Below, one piece after another: positions 1 through 14,989 of a stretch of 64,000 nucleotides of DNA. The stretch lies in contig NC_090741.1 of assembly GCF_036898095.1 (NCBI RefSeq), positions 12,381,825-12,445,824 on the forward strand. The letters run 5' to 3'. The position numbers and the translations under genes are program-made. The notes under the pieces are model-generated. The model had not been told where the DNA came from. It saw only the letters and a program-made list of their open reading frames with translations, and searched no databases. The DNA is from Palaemon carinicauda. Its lineage: Eukaryota > Arthropoda > Malacostraca > Decapoda > Palaemonidae. The stretch's first letter is position 1. Each line of letters begins with the position of its first letter.

Positions 1-99
1 TTGAAATATATATTTTTTCATCAAGCCAGTTACTTTTTAACTTCCCACACAAGATAATTTATCTTACATTTATGTTCAATTTGCAATCTAGATATAGTT

Positions 100-100
<1 letters not shown>

Positions 101-182
<82 letters not shown>
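101..182. repeat. (CT)n microsatellite
   Basis: About 80 bases of nearly perfect CT dinucleotide repeat. The Leu/Ser-repeat open frame through it is an artefact of the repeat. Confidence 0.98.
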
Positions 183-2452
<2,270 letters not shown>

Positions 2453-3527
2453 ATATGGTTGTGTGTATTTGTGATTTCTTACTCGATGGTTTGTATAAAT
2501 AGATTTTATGCCATTGCTCTGTTTATCTGAAAATTTAAATTTAATTTAATTTTGCTTACAATTTATATACTATTATTTTGTACCATCCCATACCGCTGCT
2601 CTTAAAAAATAGAGAATGTTTGGTTAAGGGAATCACAGATTTCGACGATTCATGAGCAGAGACCGATGTCAAATTAACTTCCATGGAAAACTGGAATAAA
2701 TGGAATGAATGCTGAAATAATATTTCATCATATATGCTGAAAGTACGCGGTCCAGAGGACATGGCGTCGGGATTTCGGGAATGCGGGTTTTTAAGGCTAG
2801 GACGTGGAAGTGGATGCACTGCTATAGTCCAGCAGCATAGAATTGATATTTTCCAATGAATGAATGCAGTGCCACCCTTTCCTTTCAGCGTTGAAACTTT
2901 ACTCAAATGTGGATCAATGACAACGTCTATAAAATGAAATTCTTCGTCATGTTTCCCACCCCATTCTTTAATCTATGGCAGCCTAATAAACGGATAGATT
3001 GGCAGCACTCCATCCAAAGAACTGCAGCATTTGGCTAGATTATCGCCTTTCAACAAAAAAAAACAAAAACAAAAAATCAATGAACTGTGGTAATAAGTAT
3101 GGAAATCTATAATGGTTTTATATTTGGGTAGATATAACACCTTTTCACTTGAAAACAATGATTTGGGTTAAGTGAATCTGGCAAAACTAGAAGAATTTTA
3201 GTGTCTCATGGAGAGGAGGCAGTAGAATAACACGATTACAATATAAAAAAGAGTAAGAAATAAAAGGGCAGACCACAAAAGAAAATTAATTGGTAAACGA
3301 TGTAAAAATAACAAATGAAATGGCAGCGACATATTTGATGAAGAACTCCTTTGTAATGAACCATAATCCAGATCTGGGTATTAGATGGAGAGGAAAGAAA
3401 TCAGGTGACGTAGTATTGAAGATCTAGTGATGTTAGAGAAAAACCCAAGTGGGGCTTCCGTCACTCAAGTCATCCCTTTTAGAATACCTTGAATCTTTGT
3501 GATGCTCTCATATGAAAGACAAAAGAG

Positions 3528-3528
<1 letters not shown>
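2453..3528. other. Intergenic sequence, nothing recognised
   Basis: No protein or repeat family is recognised. A minus-strand open frame at 2556-2906 (116 codons) shows no domain or compositional sign of coding and is not called. An A-rich stretch lies near 3055-3075. Confidence 0.5.

Positions 3529-3613
<85 letters not shown>
3529..3613. repeat. (AAT)n microsatellite
   Basis: About 28 tandem ATA/AAT triplets. It lies directly upstream of RTE copy 1 and could be the 3' tail of an older retroelement on its left, although no body is recognisable there. Confidence 0.95.
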
Positions 3614-3616
<3 letters not shown>

Positions 3617-4018
3617 TAAAATCAATAGTAATACAATACAATGCTAGGTGGTATATCTGAGCAATCCATTTTTGCCAACAGTTATACTCGTTAAGCGAAT
3701 GAGCAACTAAGTGGAGTAATGAGAGCTTTGGGTATGGAGGAAATACACCCCACCATAAATCTCCATGAAATCACTGGCAGCAGGGTGATGGATTGGGTTC
3801 AAGGCGAAGAACGAACAGTCTTTTCGGCTTTTACTCCTGATGCCTGGCGGTTGATCATACTAGAATTATATGGATAGGCAGGGGTCACTTTCTTTAGTTA
3901 GATAGGGACTGTACATCACAAAGACCTGTCTATCCTTTGATGTATCTAGCCAATGAATGCTCTAAGAATCTTCCAGTTTATAAATACTAAAGAAGAATTG
4001 AAAATAGGCAATTAGAAT

Positions 4019-4850
4019 GTTAAAACCATGAATCTCATTGGGAAGTTACAGTAAGTGGAGATTGAATTCATGAAATATAGTTTGGATTTCTTGGCCTTAA
4101 GTGAAACACATTGTAAGGGGATTGGTAAGGAAATTTTAGACCAAGGCAATATATATACCTACTCAGGAATATCAGATGGAGTTGGAAGAGATGGGGTAGG
4201 AATGATGACGACACCAAAAGCAGAAAAGGCATTAACCGAGTGGAGAGCTGTAAATAGTAGAGTGTTACTAGCAAAGTTCAAATCAAAGCAGTGCAATATG
4301 AATATTATACTTTGCTAGCAAATGATTCCCCTGAAGAAAGTAAAGATGAATACTATGAAGAACTGCAGAGGGTAATTGATGAGATCCCTGAGAAAGATAT
4401 GAAAATTGTGATTGGCGGCTTCGATGCTAAGGTTGCAAAAAATAGTCAAGGAATAGAGAATGTGATGGTTGTCGAGGGTCTTGGCGTAGTTACAAATGAA
4501 AATGGAGCCCATTTCACTAGTTTTTGTTCAGCAAACAATCTTGTCATTGGAGGTAGTCTTTCTAAACACAAGAACATCAACAAGTATACATGGACTTCGC
4601 CATGGGGCATTTCAAAAATCAGATAGATCACATTGCCCTTAATAAAGAGAGAAGGTGGAGTCTAAGAAATATCAGAAGCTATAGAGGTGCAGATATTGGT
4701 AGTGATCACCAGCTCCACATTGCCCCACTAAAATTAAAACTGAAAGCACCCAAAAGAAAAATGGATGGAATACCAATGTTTGATATAACTAGGCGTTTAG
4801 AAGAGGAGCACAGAGAAACATTTGCGTTTGAATGTAGGAATTGATATGCA
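4019..4850 (+). pseudogene. CFDP2-like AP endonuclease domain of RTE copy 1
   Basis: In a live element this endonuclease/exonuclease/phosphatase domain would nick target DNA for target-primed reverse transcription. Three overlapping plus frames (4055-4318, 4291-4626, 4590-4844) give the domain in order: the LDFLALSETHCKG segment, the middle part with IVIGGFDAKVAKN (normally GDFNA) and the C-terminal QIDHIAL...GSDHQL motif with the catalytic SDH. At least two frame changes and the D-to-G change in the GDFNA-like motif show decay. Copy 2 carries the same blocks at 19,299-19,980 and 20,558-20,758. Confidence 0.8.
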
Positions 4851-5326
4851 GTCTTAGACTCTTTTAAAGACGAAGAACGAACAATTAATGTAGAATGGTG
4901 TGATATTAGGAACATATATCGGCCAGTTGGTAGTCAAGTCTTGGGACATGCAGTTACAAGGAGAAAACCATGGATATCGAATGATATTTGGGATACTATA
5001 AAAAAGGAGACAAAGACAGAAATTGATTGTTGAAAGTTTCCGAAAAGTAAAGAGAATTACAAGGTTGAGCATGCTAAGTATTCCAGTATAGATAGTGAGG
5101 TCAAAAGAAAAGCCAGAAATTACTGGAGAGAATATTTAGACAGTAAAGCAGATGCTGCTGACAGAGCTATGAATTCAGGAAGTGGCTATGGTGTGAGAAT
5201 TGTTCATAGAATTATTAATTAAATCTCGACGGGGCCAAAGAAGAAGCATATACCTATCAAAAAGAAAGATGGCTCTGTTATAGCAACAGCAAATGAAGAC
5301 AACATTGGATGGAACACTTTAGTGAG

Positions 5327-5327
<1 letters not shown>

Positions 5328-5409
<82 letters not shown>

Positions 5410-5671
5410 TTGCTAAGCTACAACCCAAGTTGGAAAAAGGATGCCATAATACCAGGAGCTCAAACAGGGAAGGCAGCCCACTGGGGAGAGGAAAAAATAA
5501 AAATAAAATATTTTTAAGAGTAACCCTAAAATAAATATCTCCTATATAAACTATAAAAACTTTAACAAAACAAGAGGAAGAGAAATAAGACTGAAGAGTG
5601 TGCCCGAGTGTACCCACAAGCAAGAGAACTCTAACCCAAGACAGTGAAAGACCATGGTACAGAGGCTATGG
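5328..5671 (-). mobile_element. Antisense SINE-like repeat inserted in RTE copy 1
   Basis: Read on the minus strand this matches the plus-strand repeat at 43,190-43,915. It runs from a 'CCATAGCCTCTGTACCATGG' segment through the CTCACTGGGCT-type tail to a terminal (TAA)n, which appears on the plus strand as (TTA)n at 5328-5407. It splits the RTE linker between the codons for S-E-V and L-P. The Asn-repeat and Leu-repeat open frames here are artefacts. Confidence 0.75.
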
Positions 5672-5934
5672 TATTACCCGATAGGAGATATGAAGGGAAT
5701 AATTTGATTGATATATCTGAAGCTGGTGAAGACCTTGGTGTTCCCATGAATGAATTTAGTGTGTTTGGATAACTTCCGAGAGGATACTGACCGAAAATAA
5801 AGTGACTCCAAGACCACTTACATGATTATTTAGTAGAAGTTGGCGTGAAGAGGAAAACCTGATGAATGGGTGTTAGGAGTGTTGGTGAAAATTGCAAAAA
5901 AAAAAAAAAAGAAAAAAAAAAAGGAGACCTAACT
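5672..5934 (+). pseudogene. Linker of RTE copy 1 between the nested repeat and RT
   Basis: This resumes the RTE coding sequence after the insertion (frame reading LPDRRYEGNNLIDISEAGED) and is followed by an A-rich tract near 5897-5922. It has several stops and no independent function. Confidence 0.6.
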
Positions 5935-7130
5935 GCAATAATTACAGAGGCATAACACTTACATAAGTTGTTATTAAAATATAAAGTATGCTTATTCTAA
6001 AGAGACTGGAGAGAAAGATTGATGAAAAGCTGAGAGATGAACAAGCTGGATTTAGAATAGGTAGAAGGTGCACTGACCAAATTTTAATTTTGAGACAAGT
6101 TGTACAACAATGCGTACAATATACAAATCCCCTTTTGATGGCATTTGTGGAATATGAAAAAGCCTTTGATAATGTGTACTGGCGTTATTATGGAATTTTG
6201 ATTAAGTCTGTTCATGAGCATAGTAAAAGCAAATCTAATGTTAATATAGTCTTATCAAATGAATTTCCAGTGAACAGTAGAGTACTCCAAGGGAATGTGA
6301 TGCCACCTATGTTGTTTATCCTCCTCGTGGATTTTGTAATGAGTAAAACAGTCAGAGAATGTGAAGAAGGATTGGACTAGATTGGTGATAGGAATTTAGC
6401 AGACCTAGAGTATGCTGACAATTCTTTCTTTGTTAGCTGAATACCACAGGATTTGCAATGACTGCTCACCAGAAGCATGAAATATCACACGAAGTTGGCC
6501 TGATCATAAATAGAAGAAAGACGGATGTGGTGAGAACAGACTATGCAATGGAAGATGAAATATCATTGTAAGGAGAAAGATTTAATGAGGTAGAATTATT
6601 CAAGTATTTGGGAACTGTGATCTCCAATACAGGGTCTTTAGAATTAGAGTTTAGTGAAAGATTGAAAGAAGCAAATCAGACAATGGCTAGGTTAAGTAAA
6701 ATTTCAAAATAAAACCGCCTGAAATTACATATAAGAATCAGACTATATATCAGTTTAGTGAGATCGGTGTTATTGTATGGAAATGAGTCATGGTATGACA
6801 ATGAAACAATCTACAATAGACTTAGTAGAATTGAGTTAAAAGCCCTCAGAAGGATATTGGGAGTTAAATGGTAGGTCACGATTAGAAATGAAACTATAAA
6901 GTGAGATTACTCGAGTGTCATATGTTGATGAGAACATGGTTTGGTCATGCTCTCCGCACTCCCACAAGAGAGATACCAAACGTTCAACTGGGCTCCACAT
7001 GGGACTAAAGGAATTGGTAGACCCAGGCCTACATGACTGAGGACTATGAAGCGTGAAGTTGGAGATGATGAATAGAGAAGTATTGAATTAAAAGCTTAAG
7101 ATAGAGACGACTGGTGAGATCTAACTAGAT
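5935..7130 (+). pseudogene. Reverse transcriptase of RTE copy 1
   Basis: RT motifs appear in order: NYRGITL near 5940, DEQAGFRIGRRCTDQ near 6040, then FVEYEKAFDNV and a VLQGNVMPP motif within the open stretch 5988-6380. Next come a decayed catalytic box (YADN instead of YADD) near 6412 and an FKYLGTVIS thumb motif near 6600. The C-terminal NRLSRIELKALRRILGVKW lies near 6820. Several stops and frameshifts separate these blocks. The element ends at the (AAT)n run from 7146. Confidence 0.85.
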
Positions 7131-7142
7131 GATGACGATGAA

Positions 7143-7145
<3 letters not shown>

Positions 7146-7206
<61 letters not shown>
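7146..7206. repeat. (AAT)n tail of RTE copy 1
   Basis: About 20 AAT units immediately after the RTE 3' end (GATGATGACGATGAATG), as expected for the simple-repeat tail of an RTE-type element. Confidence 0.9.
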
Positions 7207-7207
<1 letters not shown>

Positions 7208-7286
7208 CTTATATTATTCAACTTCATGAATATATATTTTTGACTTACTACTAAAAATATTTTACGTTTTTTACTTTTCTAGAAAG

Positions 7287-7288
<2 letters not shown>

Positions 7289-7356
<68 letters not shown>
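7289..7356. repeat. (CT)n microsatellite
   Basis: About 34 CT units, nearly perfect. Confidence 0.97.
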
Positions 7357-7890
7357 AGTATCTTTTGCCATCAACAATAAACGTTCATCACAATCAGGAC
7401 AGTCTCTGAAAGGAAGGAATATTGCTATATTAATGGTTCTCTGTGACGGAGTGGATCGGATCAATAAAGATCTGCTAAACGAAGAAAAAAAGGGTCCACG
7501 GTATTATTTTTCAAGAAGTCTGACCTAACTTTATTTTGCAGTTTTATTAAGAAAGAATAAGAGTGGAATTTACAATGCAAACTCTTAAAAAATTAATATC
7601 AACTTTTCTCCTACTAGAAGTGGTCTGAGAAGAATGTGTTATGGTTCTGTATTTCTTTTTTATTGTCACATATTATACCAATAGGAGTTTATGGTTCTTC
7701 AAGCATAAATGCCTATTGCTATTCCTTACCTTAAGTTAAAAAAAAATACTTTCTGCCTCTGATATTTCGTTAATAAAGTATAATTTATCTCAAAGTATAG
7801 GTGTCATCATGAATGAGTAGATAAGAAAGTAATAAAATAATGCTTTCAAAATTAATATGGATCATCAAGTGAAACAAAGAAAATATTCAA
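7357..7890. other. Intergenic sequence, nothing recognised
   Basis: AT-rich DNA with no recognised gene or repeat. Confidence 0.5.
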
Positions 7891-8072
7891 TAACTATAAA
7901 ACAGTTACTATAATTTGTTACCATGCATTACTGGTAATTTAATTTCTTTTAAAAAATATACAAAATATAAAGGAAAACACTTAAATCATGTAAGCATGGA
8001 AGAAATATAAAACACTGAAACAAAAAATACTGAGCATTTGATAAAACTATAAAACACATTGCAGTAAATACA

Positions 8073-8301
<229 letters not shown>

Positions 8302-8475
8302 ATAACTGTAAAACAGTTACTGTAAAACAGTTACTGGTAATTTAATTTCTTTAAAAAAATATACAAAATATAAAGGAAAACACTTAAATCATGTAAGCAT
8401 GGAAGAAATATAAAACACTGAAACGAAAAATACTGAGCATTTGATAAAACTATAAAACACATTGTAGTAAATACA

Positions 8476-8557
<82 letters not shown>

Positions 8558-8560
8558 ATT
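8476..8560. repeat. (TA)n array after unit 2
   Basis: About 80 bases of TA between units 2 and 3 of the triplication. Confidence 0.97.
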
Positions 8561-8701
8561 TGTTAATTTAATTTCTTTAAAAAAATATACAAAATATAAA
8601 GGAAAACACTTAAATCATGTAAGCATGGAAGAAATATAAAACACTGAAACGAAAAATACTGAGCATTTGATAAAACTATAAAACACATTGTAGTAAATAC
8701 A

Positions 8702-9680
<979 letters not shown>

Positions 9681-9944
9681 ATGGATCTGAAGCTGGAAAC
9701 AGAAAGGAAAACCAAAGCTAAATATGTGAGGAAAATTAAATGGTGCAAATTATGGAGAGAGGGAGATAAGCAAAGAGAGTTTAAGAGGAAGGTTTTGATG
9801 GAAATTGATTTAGAAATTGAACACTTTCAAGATTGATGGGCACATAATGCAGCAGTAATGAAAAACCATGGAAAAGAGGTACCAAGCAAGACATCTGGTA
9901 TTGTATGGGAGGAAAAAGAGAGCTGGTGGTGGGATGAAGATTGA
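9681..9944 (+). pseudogene. LINE endonuclease-RT linker fragment
   Basis: The open frame from the ATG at 9681 reads about 50 codons to an in-frame stop, then continues for about 35. It contains KIKWCKLWREGD, an alternating basic/acidic stretch, and KTSGIVWEEKESWWWDED. A Trp-Trp-Trp-(D/N)-E motif in this setting is typical of the region before the RT domain in LINEs of the kind found at 29,576-30,986, but this piece does not overlap that copy. It ends abruptly where the tail of the next, antisense LINE begins. Confidence 0.65.
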
Positions 9945-10440
9945 TTGATTGATTTGAAGTTTTCTGCCATCCTGACATCTAAGGTCACTGTCGCCGATAT
10001 CGCTTATTGTAAATAAAAGAAATAAACTATAATATTTAATTGAAACCATAAAAACAGAGATGTCATTTTAAAAGTTGAACATCTTTCATAAGACTTGCTT
10101 CTGAAATAAAGCTAAAAATACCACTAGCTTGGTAAGACACGTCATGTCCAAGAATCTTGGCGAGGATAAACCTGCCATCCTCGCCTCGAACCTCAAACCG
10201 ATATCGATTTCTTTCACTACTATATGTGGGGCCTTCGGTCAACAAATGCCTCACTGTCAATGGTACCAAACAGTCATCGCAATATGGTTGATGTTGACCA
10301 GCCAGCAAAAACCCATGTGATAGCTGAGTGTGACCAATACGGAGACAACAAAGAGTAGTCTCCCTCTTTCGGGGCATCCTGTTATACCTCCAAGGGAATA
10401 TAACATTACTTAAGGAATGAAAAAAAAATATCAAATTCTT
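9943..10440 (-). pseudogene. Jockey-like LINE 3' end (C-terminal domain, 3' UTR, tail)
   Basis: The minus open frame 10,434-10,063 (123 codons) carries the conserved C-terminal block of jockey-type ORF2: RRETTLC-like, LRIGHTQLSHGFLLAGQ, CDDCLVPLTVRHLLTEGP. These contain the Cys-x2-Cys and His of the putative finger; the last Cys is G here. The 3' UTR follows to 9943 and ends in a (CAAT)n tail, read on plus as ATTGATTGATTG. The rest of the element is missing. Relatives of the same domain lie at 20,270-20,530 (minus) and 55,610-55,840 (plus). Confidence 0.8.
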
Positions 10441-10985
10441 GTTCTGTTCTTATGTTTTATTGACTTGCTGTAAATTCTACAAGTTGAAGCTAAAATTTTA
10501 TCATGGCAACCTGAGTTTATGCAAGAACAAAGCAAATATGTCGATATTACACAACATGAGAGGTAAAGAACGAAGATGTGAGAGACTATGGCAATTTCAA
10601 GAGAGATTTTATTTAGATTAATGCAATCAAATTAGGGAAAAGGTCCTTTTGTGCTTAGTGTCTATCAGAAGAGGCCTTGTAAACAGCTCTTGATGCAAGT
10701 CATAAATATTTGAGCGATTAGATTAAACTTTTGGGAACAGCAGAACAGTTATTGATGTACTAATAGACGATATAAGGTCAATTAAGCCAATTTCATAAGG
10801 TGATAGTGCGTTTCATTAAGATGGTGGATAAGATTGAGCAATGCTTTCTTTATCTGGACCAAATAAGTCTGATTTCTGAACCAACTCTTTCTAACATGAA
10901 TAGCTAGATAGAAAAAAAAACTATTACCACCTACCCAAAAGCGTGAATGGCTTAAGTTAGCTGAAAGTGTAAGTAACCATGACAT
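10441..10985. other. Sequence between LINE end and Pao fragment, not recognised
   Basis: Short open frames occur on both strands (for example 10,439-10,621 plus), none with a recognisable domain. It may include decayed Pao gag sequence, because Pao homology becomes visible just to the right. Confidence 0.35.
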
Positions 10986-12155
10986 ATTTGGAGAGTTGGG
11001 GAAATACCTTTTGCATGACAAAATATCTATGAAACACCCTAATGCTAGTGTTACAAGATATAATAATGGTAAGGCTAGATTGAATTATACCAGTACTCAG
11101 GATGACGAGAGCAGTACAAAGCAAGGAAATGAATTAAATGTGCTTGAAAAGATAGCAGGGCATGATAATGCTATTACCGATATTACTTATGTTTTCAATA
11201 AAATTACTGAAGAAAATGGTAACCCTGATAAAGAATGAGGTCAATGACAACATAAGACTTTATAAATGTTGACATCTTGAATCAGATAGACTTCAGTAAT
11301 AATAAAAAAATGGAAATTCTAAAGAAGAAATATATTTGCATTTAATTGCCTTAAAGGTGTTCACATAGCAAGAAGATGTTTCAAGAAGTCCAGATGTAAT
11401 GTTACTGATGATAATAATGCAAATTGTGGGAATCTACATCATACTATACTACATGAAGGATTCATAACATGAATGGTTAACAAGATCAAGTGTAGATATC
11501 AGGAGTTACAAACTCTATTTGACTCAAGAGCTCATATGACAATGATCAGAAATGAGATAGCTATTGCATTGGTACTGAAAAGAAAAAGTGTTAGATTAGC
11601 TGTGGCCAAGTTAGGTGACCAAACTATGACACATAATAATAAAGTGTGTGGTTTGGTTCTTACATATATGGATGGGAATAACGTTAATATCATTGCTTAT
11701 GGCATTAATGAGATTACATCTGATATCAGTAAGGTATATTTATCAAAAGTAAAACATTCATTCAAGGGTGTTAATGTGTGTGTATTAAGTAGACCCAATG
11801 GGAGAATAGATCTAAATGGTTCTGATTATTGCTCCTTGATCCCAAGTGTTATGGAAACGGTAGCTGAAAACTTATAGCTCATGGAATCACAGTTCCAAAT
11901 GTGTGTATAATGTAGTCATCCTGCTATTCATAGCTCATCAGAATCCACGGGTAATCTAGGCATTAGAATTAATCATTTTTTAGTGCCATATATGGTAATT
12001 ATATATCTGTAAAACCTGTAATTGATATTAATACACAGATAAATGATTTCTTCACCGTTGAGTACTTAGGAGCTGCTTGTAATCTCAGATGTGGTGGATG
12101 TACGCCAAAGAGTATTGCAATTATTGTTAATAAAAGTATTTTATGAGATGGCATC
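10986..12155 (+). pseudogene. BEL/Pao polyprotein fragment A: gag knuckle and protease
   Basis: From left to right: a low-complexity gag C-terminal part (open frame 10,996-11,238); a Cys/His block near 11,370-11,465 that includes CGNLHHTILHE, as in Pao zinc knuckles before the protease; and an open frame 11,473-11,877 resembling the Pao aspartic protease region (DUF1758). Its expected D-S-G reads LFDSRAHMTMI, so the catalytic Gly is replaced. A stretch near 12,050-12,110 (FFTVEYLGAACNLRCGGC) follows, the Cys-rich motif preceding Pao RT. Several stops and frame changes interrupt it. It is a separate copy from the gag-RT remnant downstream, since protease precedes gag here. Confidence 0.7.
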
Positions 12156-13525
12156 TCAGGGTTCCAGGTTAAAAAGAATTATATTTGGAATTTTTAAACT
12201 AATAATTTCTGTAATATTTTCCCATGTCAAGCCATATTGTTAGTTAAGTAAATACCCATCGGTTCAGGTGAGATGTTTGCATCTGCTTATAGTGGGAAAA
12301 CCACTTGTTTTTTTTTTTCAACAATCGTACTGCTGCTTACTCATTTTTCTCAGAAAATTTTCAGAAGGCAGAGTCGAAAACTGATGTTCCGAATTAACGA
12401 GTGACAATTGGAATTAAGGTATAGTCTGGTAAAGACGACTAACTTTTTATTTTCCTCGATATATATTGGATGTATAAATGTTCTCTTGCCTATTCATCCT
12501 CGTGTTGGTTTGGAGGGCATGAAAAAATGAGGACATAAGTAAACCATAGTCCGAGGATGGCACCTGTCTGGAAACCATCAACCAACTTCATTGAATCGCC
12601 TATTATCACTGTATATGGCTCTCTTCGCAATATTCATTGGAATAGATGTGGTTGAGGTATGTCACCCTGAATGTGACGTGCAGTATATATCTGGTGATTT
12701 AAGACTCATTTACTTGAGTAACAATTTTGAATAAGGTTTCCATTCTACTCTCGACCCACATTCTTAAATGTCATAAAAGGTGAACTGCCATATTTAACTT
12801 GGGTTTAAAGTCCAGAAATCAGTCCGTTTTTCTATAATCTAAGGGTTAGAAAATTTAAACTTATTTTGGGGTTAAGAATCACCGTAACATATTTTATATT
12901 ATCCTGTACTTCTTACCTACCATAAAAATATCGTCCTTCATTTATTAATAGGTTGTCTGGAGATATTGCTGTGTCAGATAGTTTGTTTTATAAAGGTTCT
13001 TTTCACTTCACAACCTGGCATTTGTCATCGGTCTGGCTTTATATTCCGAGTATATTCTTTCAGGCTTTTCTACCCATATTTTACAGATATTTCGATTCAG
13101 TCAATAAATTATTTATTTACGGTTTTCAGAATAGATAAGGGCGGGGATAATCAGCATTTGATTCAGAAGGCTCTGCATCACCTCTTCAGTGATGGTGTAT
13201 TGCTGTAAATTTAGATTGGTTAAGCTGATAAATTCAGTAGTGTGAAATTTCTTATCTGTTTCTACATTAAAGGTAACATAAAATTGTCCACATGCTCAAA
13301 GTTTAGTCCATGGCATCCTTAGCCGGAAGAGAGTAAAGTTCTGGTTGACTGGTTTCCTCGAAGCGGCTGTCCTAGGGCGGTTATCGTATATATTAAATTT
13401 TCCCTTGATTCACTTATATTTAGTGTAGTGTTGTGATTAAAAGGTATTGGATATCTCTAATTACACTTATCATTACCGGAACTCTTAAGATTACAATTTT
13501 TCCATGGGATTCAAATATTTAAATT
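12156..13525. other. 1.4 kb between two Pao remnants
   Basis: No coding domain is recognised. It may hold the LTR and leader of Pao copy B, whose gag begins at 13,530, but no paired LTR is present and no clear primer-binding site can be fixed. Open frames near 12,953-13,208 look random. Confidence 0.35.
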
Positions 13526-13529
13526 TCTC

Positions 13530-14720
13530 ATGATGTCTGAATTAAAATTGTTGGTTAACTCCAGGAAGCCTTTGCAATCTCAGGTAACTCAATGGCATAA
13601 TAAACGGTATACCTTTTCCATTTTGTCTGATCTAGAGAGATCAACTACCTTAATTTTGCTTAGAGATCTTGATAGTGAATTGAAGATTGTCAGTTCTAAG
13701 ATTCATGCTATGAAATGGGCTGAAAGTGAAGATGAAAGTTATCTTCAATCACACCTAACAGCTTGTGACCAGTATCATTCAAAAGTAGTAGAATGTATTT
13801 CAATTTTAGAAAAGAAGGTATCCTGCTCAGATTCGACTAATGAAAGTGATAGAAGTCTGCTAAAGAGCCCAAATTGCACATCTCCCAAGATTCACAAGTA
13901 AAGAAGGGGAGGATTTGAGTAAATTTTTGGCCCAATTTGGCGAAACTATATGTAGATTTTCATATCCCGAGTATGATAAATTACTGTTGCTAGAACAGCA
14001 AATTAGTGGTAGTATTTCTGTGCTTGCTGATTCTTTGGAAGCTAATAAGCAGTCTTATTCTGAAGCAAAATACCTGCTGTGCATTTGCTTTCCATATGAC
14101 TTTGAGGTTTAACCTTGTTAAAAAAATAATAACAGAGATGAATTTGAATATTTGCCGGGATCCCTTTGAATATGTAAGTAAAATGAGAATGCTTAGAGAG
14201 TCTGTCAGAAGTCTTAATATGCATATAGATTCCTTTCTACAATATTTTTTCTGGACAAGATTAAACGATACTTTTAAAAGTCAACTTACAGAGATCACGA
14301 ATACGACTATTCCTCCCTTACAGAATATAAATGATAACTTTTTTGAAGAAGTTGAATATTACAAAACTGTATTAGAGAATTCCAGTAAGAAAAAAGGTTA
14401 TAAGACTAAAAAAAAATTGTGATTTTGATTTTTGAAAAATCATCCTCGAATTTTGCTGTTAATCTCAGTATTCAGGAGGAAAAGCAAAAAAAATATTTTG
14501 GTTGTACAATTTGCTGTAAGATTGATGGTAAAAAAAACCTCGCATTCACTCTCGAATTACCCAGAGTTTGAGAACCCACAAGCTAAAGTTGAAAATTAAG
14601 GAGTTTGAATTCTTGTATAAAATGCAGTAAAACTGATCACTTCACAAATAACTGTAAATTTCGTTTAAAAAAGCATTGTGCAAATTGCTCAGAATAGCAT
14701 TTCAGTTTCCTGTGTGTTGA
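13530..14720 (+). pseudogene. BEL/Pao gag, copy B
   Basis: Gag would form the particle that packages element RNA. The open frame 13,530-13,901 is a helical N-terminal region. After a stop, 13,915-14,112 and then a shifted frame through 14,422 give the conserved Pao gag block (DUF1759-like), with KLLLLEQQISGSISVLADSL, then NICRDPFEYVSKMRML and RLNDTFKSQL. Two zinc knuckles follow: C-x2-C-x4-H-x4-C at 14,614-14,655 and a second at 14,677-14,713 carrying an in-frame stop. Stops and frameshifts disable it. The protease expected next is missing; LINE sequence starts near 14,990 instead. Confidence 0.75.
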
Positions 14721-14989
14721 GAACAGTTTTAAGTAATGACATGAATAATATTGTATCTGATATAAAAGTCGAAGAGAAATGTACTATCTCCCCTGCACAC
14801 AAAGTTATAACGTTTAATCTACCTCTACAGAAACATGCATTAGTAAAGAAAATAAACTTCAGACATGAATAAAATTTTTCTCCTACCATATTTATTGAAG
14901 AAGTTACAAAGAAAATAAATGATGCCATCATGATCATGATCATGATGACCAACGTCTGTTAGGAGCTAAGTCTGCTAACTGTTTTATGA

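Larger units (their letters stand above)
3655..7145 (+). mobile_element. CFDP2/RTE-like non-LTR retrotransposon, copy 1 (degenerate)
   Basis: About 3.5 kb with LINE order: a leader at 3655-4050, an endonuclease region, a linker, reverse transcriptase, and an (AAT)n tail from 7146. The leader shares long stretches with 26,655-27,135, and the body matches 19,063-22,118 and 54,489-54,780, so four copies of one family lie within 64 kb. An antisense short repeat at about 5328-5671 interrupts the linker. All open frames are broken by stops and frameshifts, so it cannot be autonomous. The assignment rests on the endonuclease, which resembles craniofacial development protein 2 (a domesticated or mis-annotated BovB/RTE endonuclease), and on the RT motifs. 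Confidence 0.85.

Noticed and set aside
2556..2906. Minus open frame of 116 codons
   Set aside because: No recognisable domain, and the length is plausible by chance.
5219..5623. Asn-repeat and Leu-repeat proteins
   Set aside because: They are produced by the (TTA)n tail of an antisense repeat. The same holds for 48,486-48,737 and 51,646-51,935.
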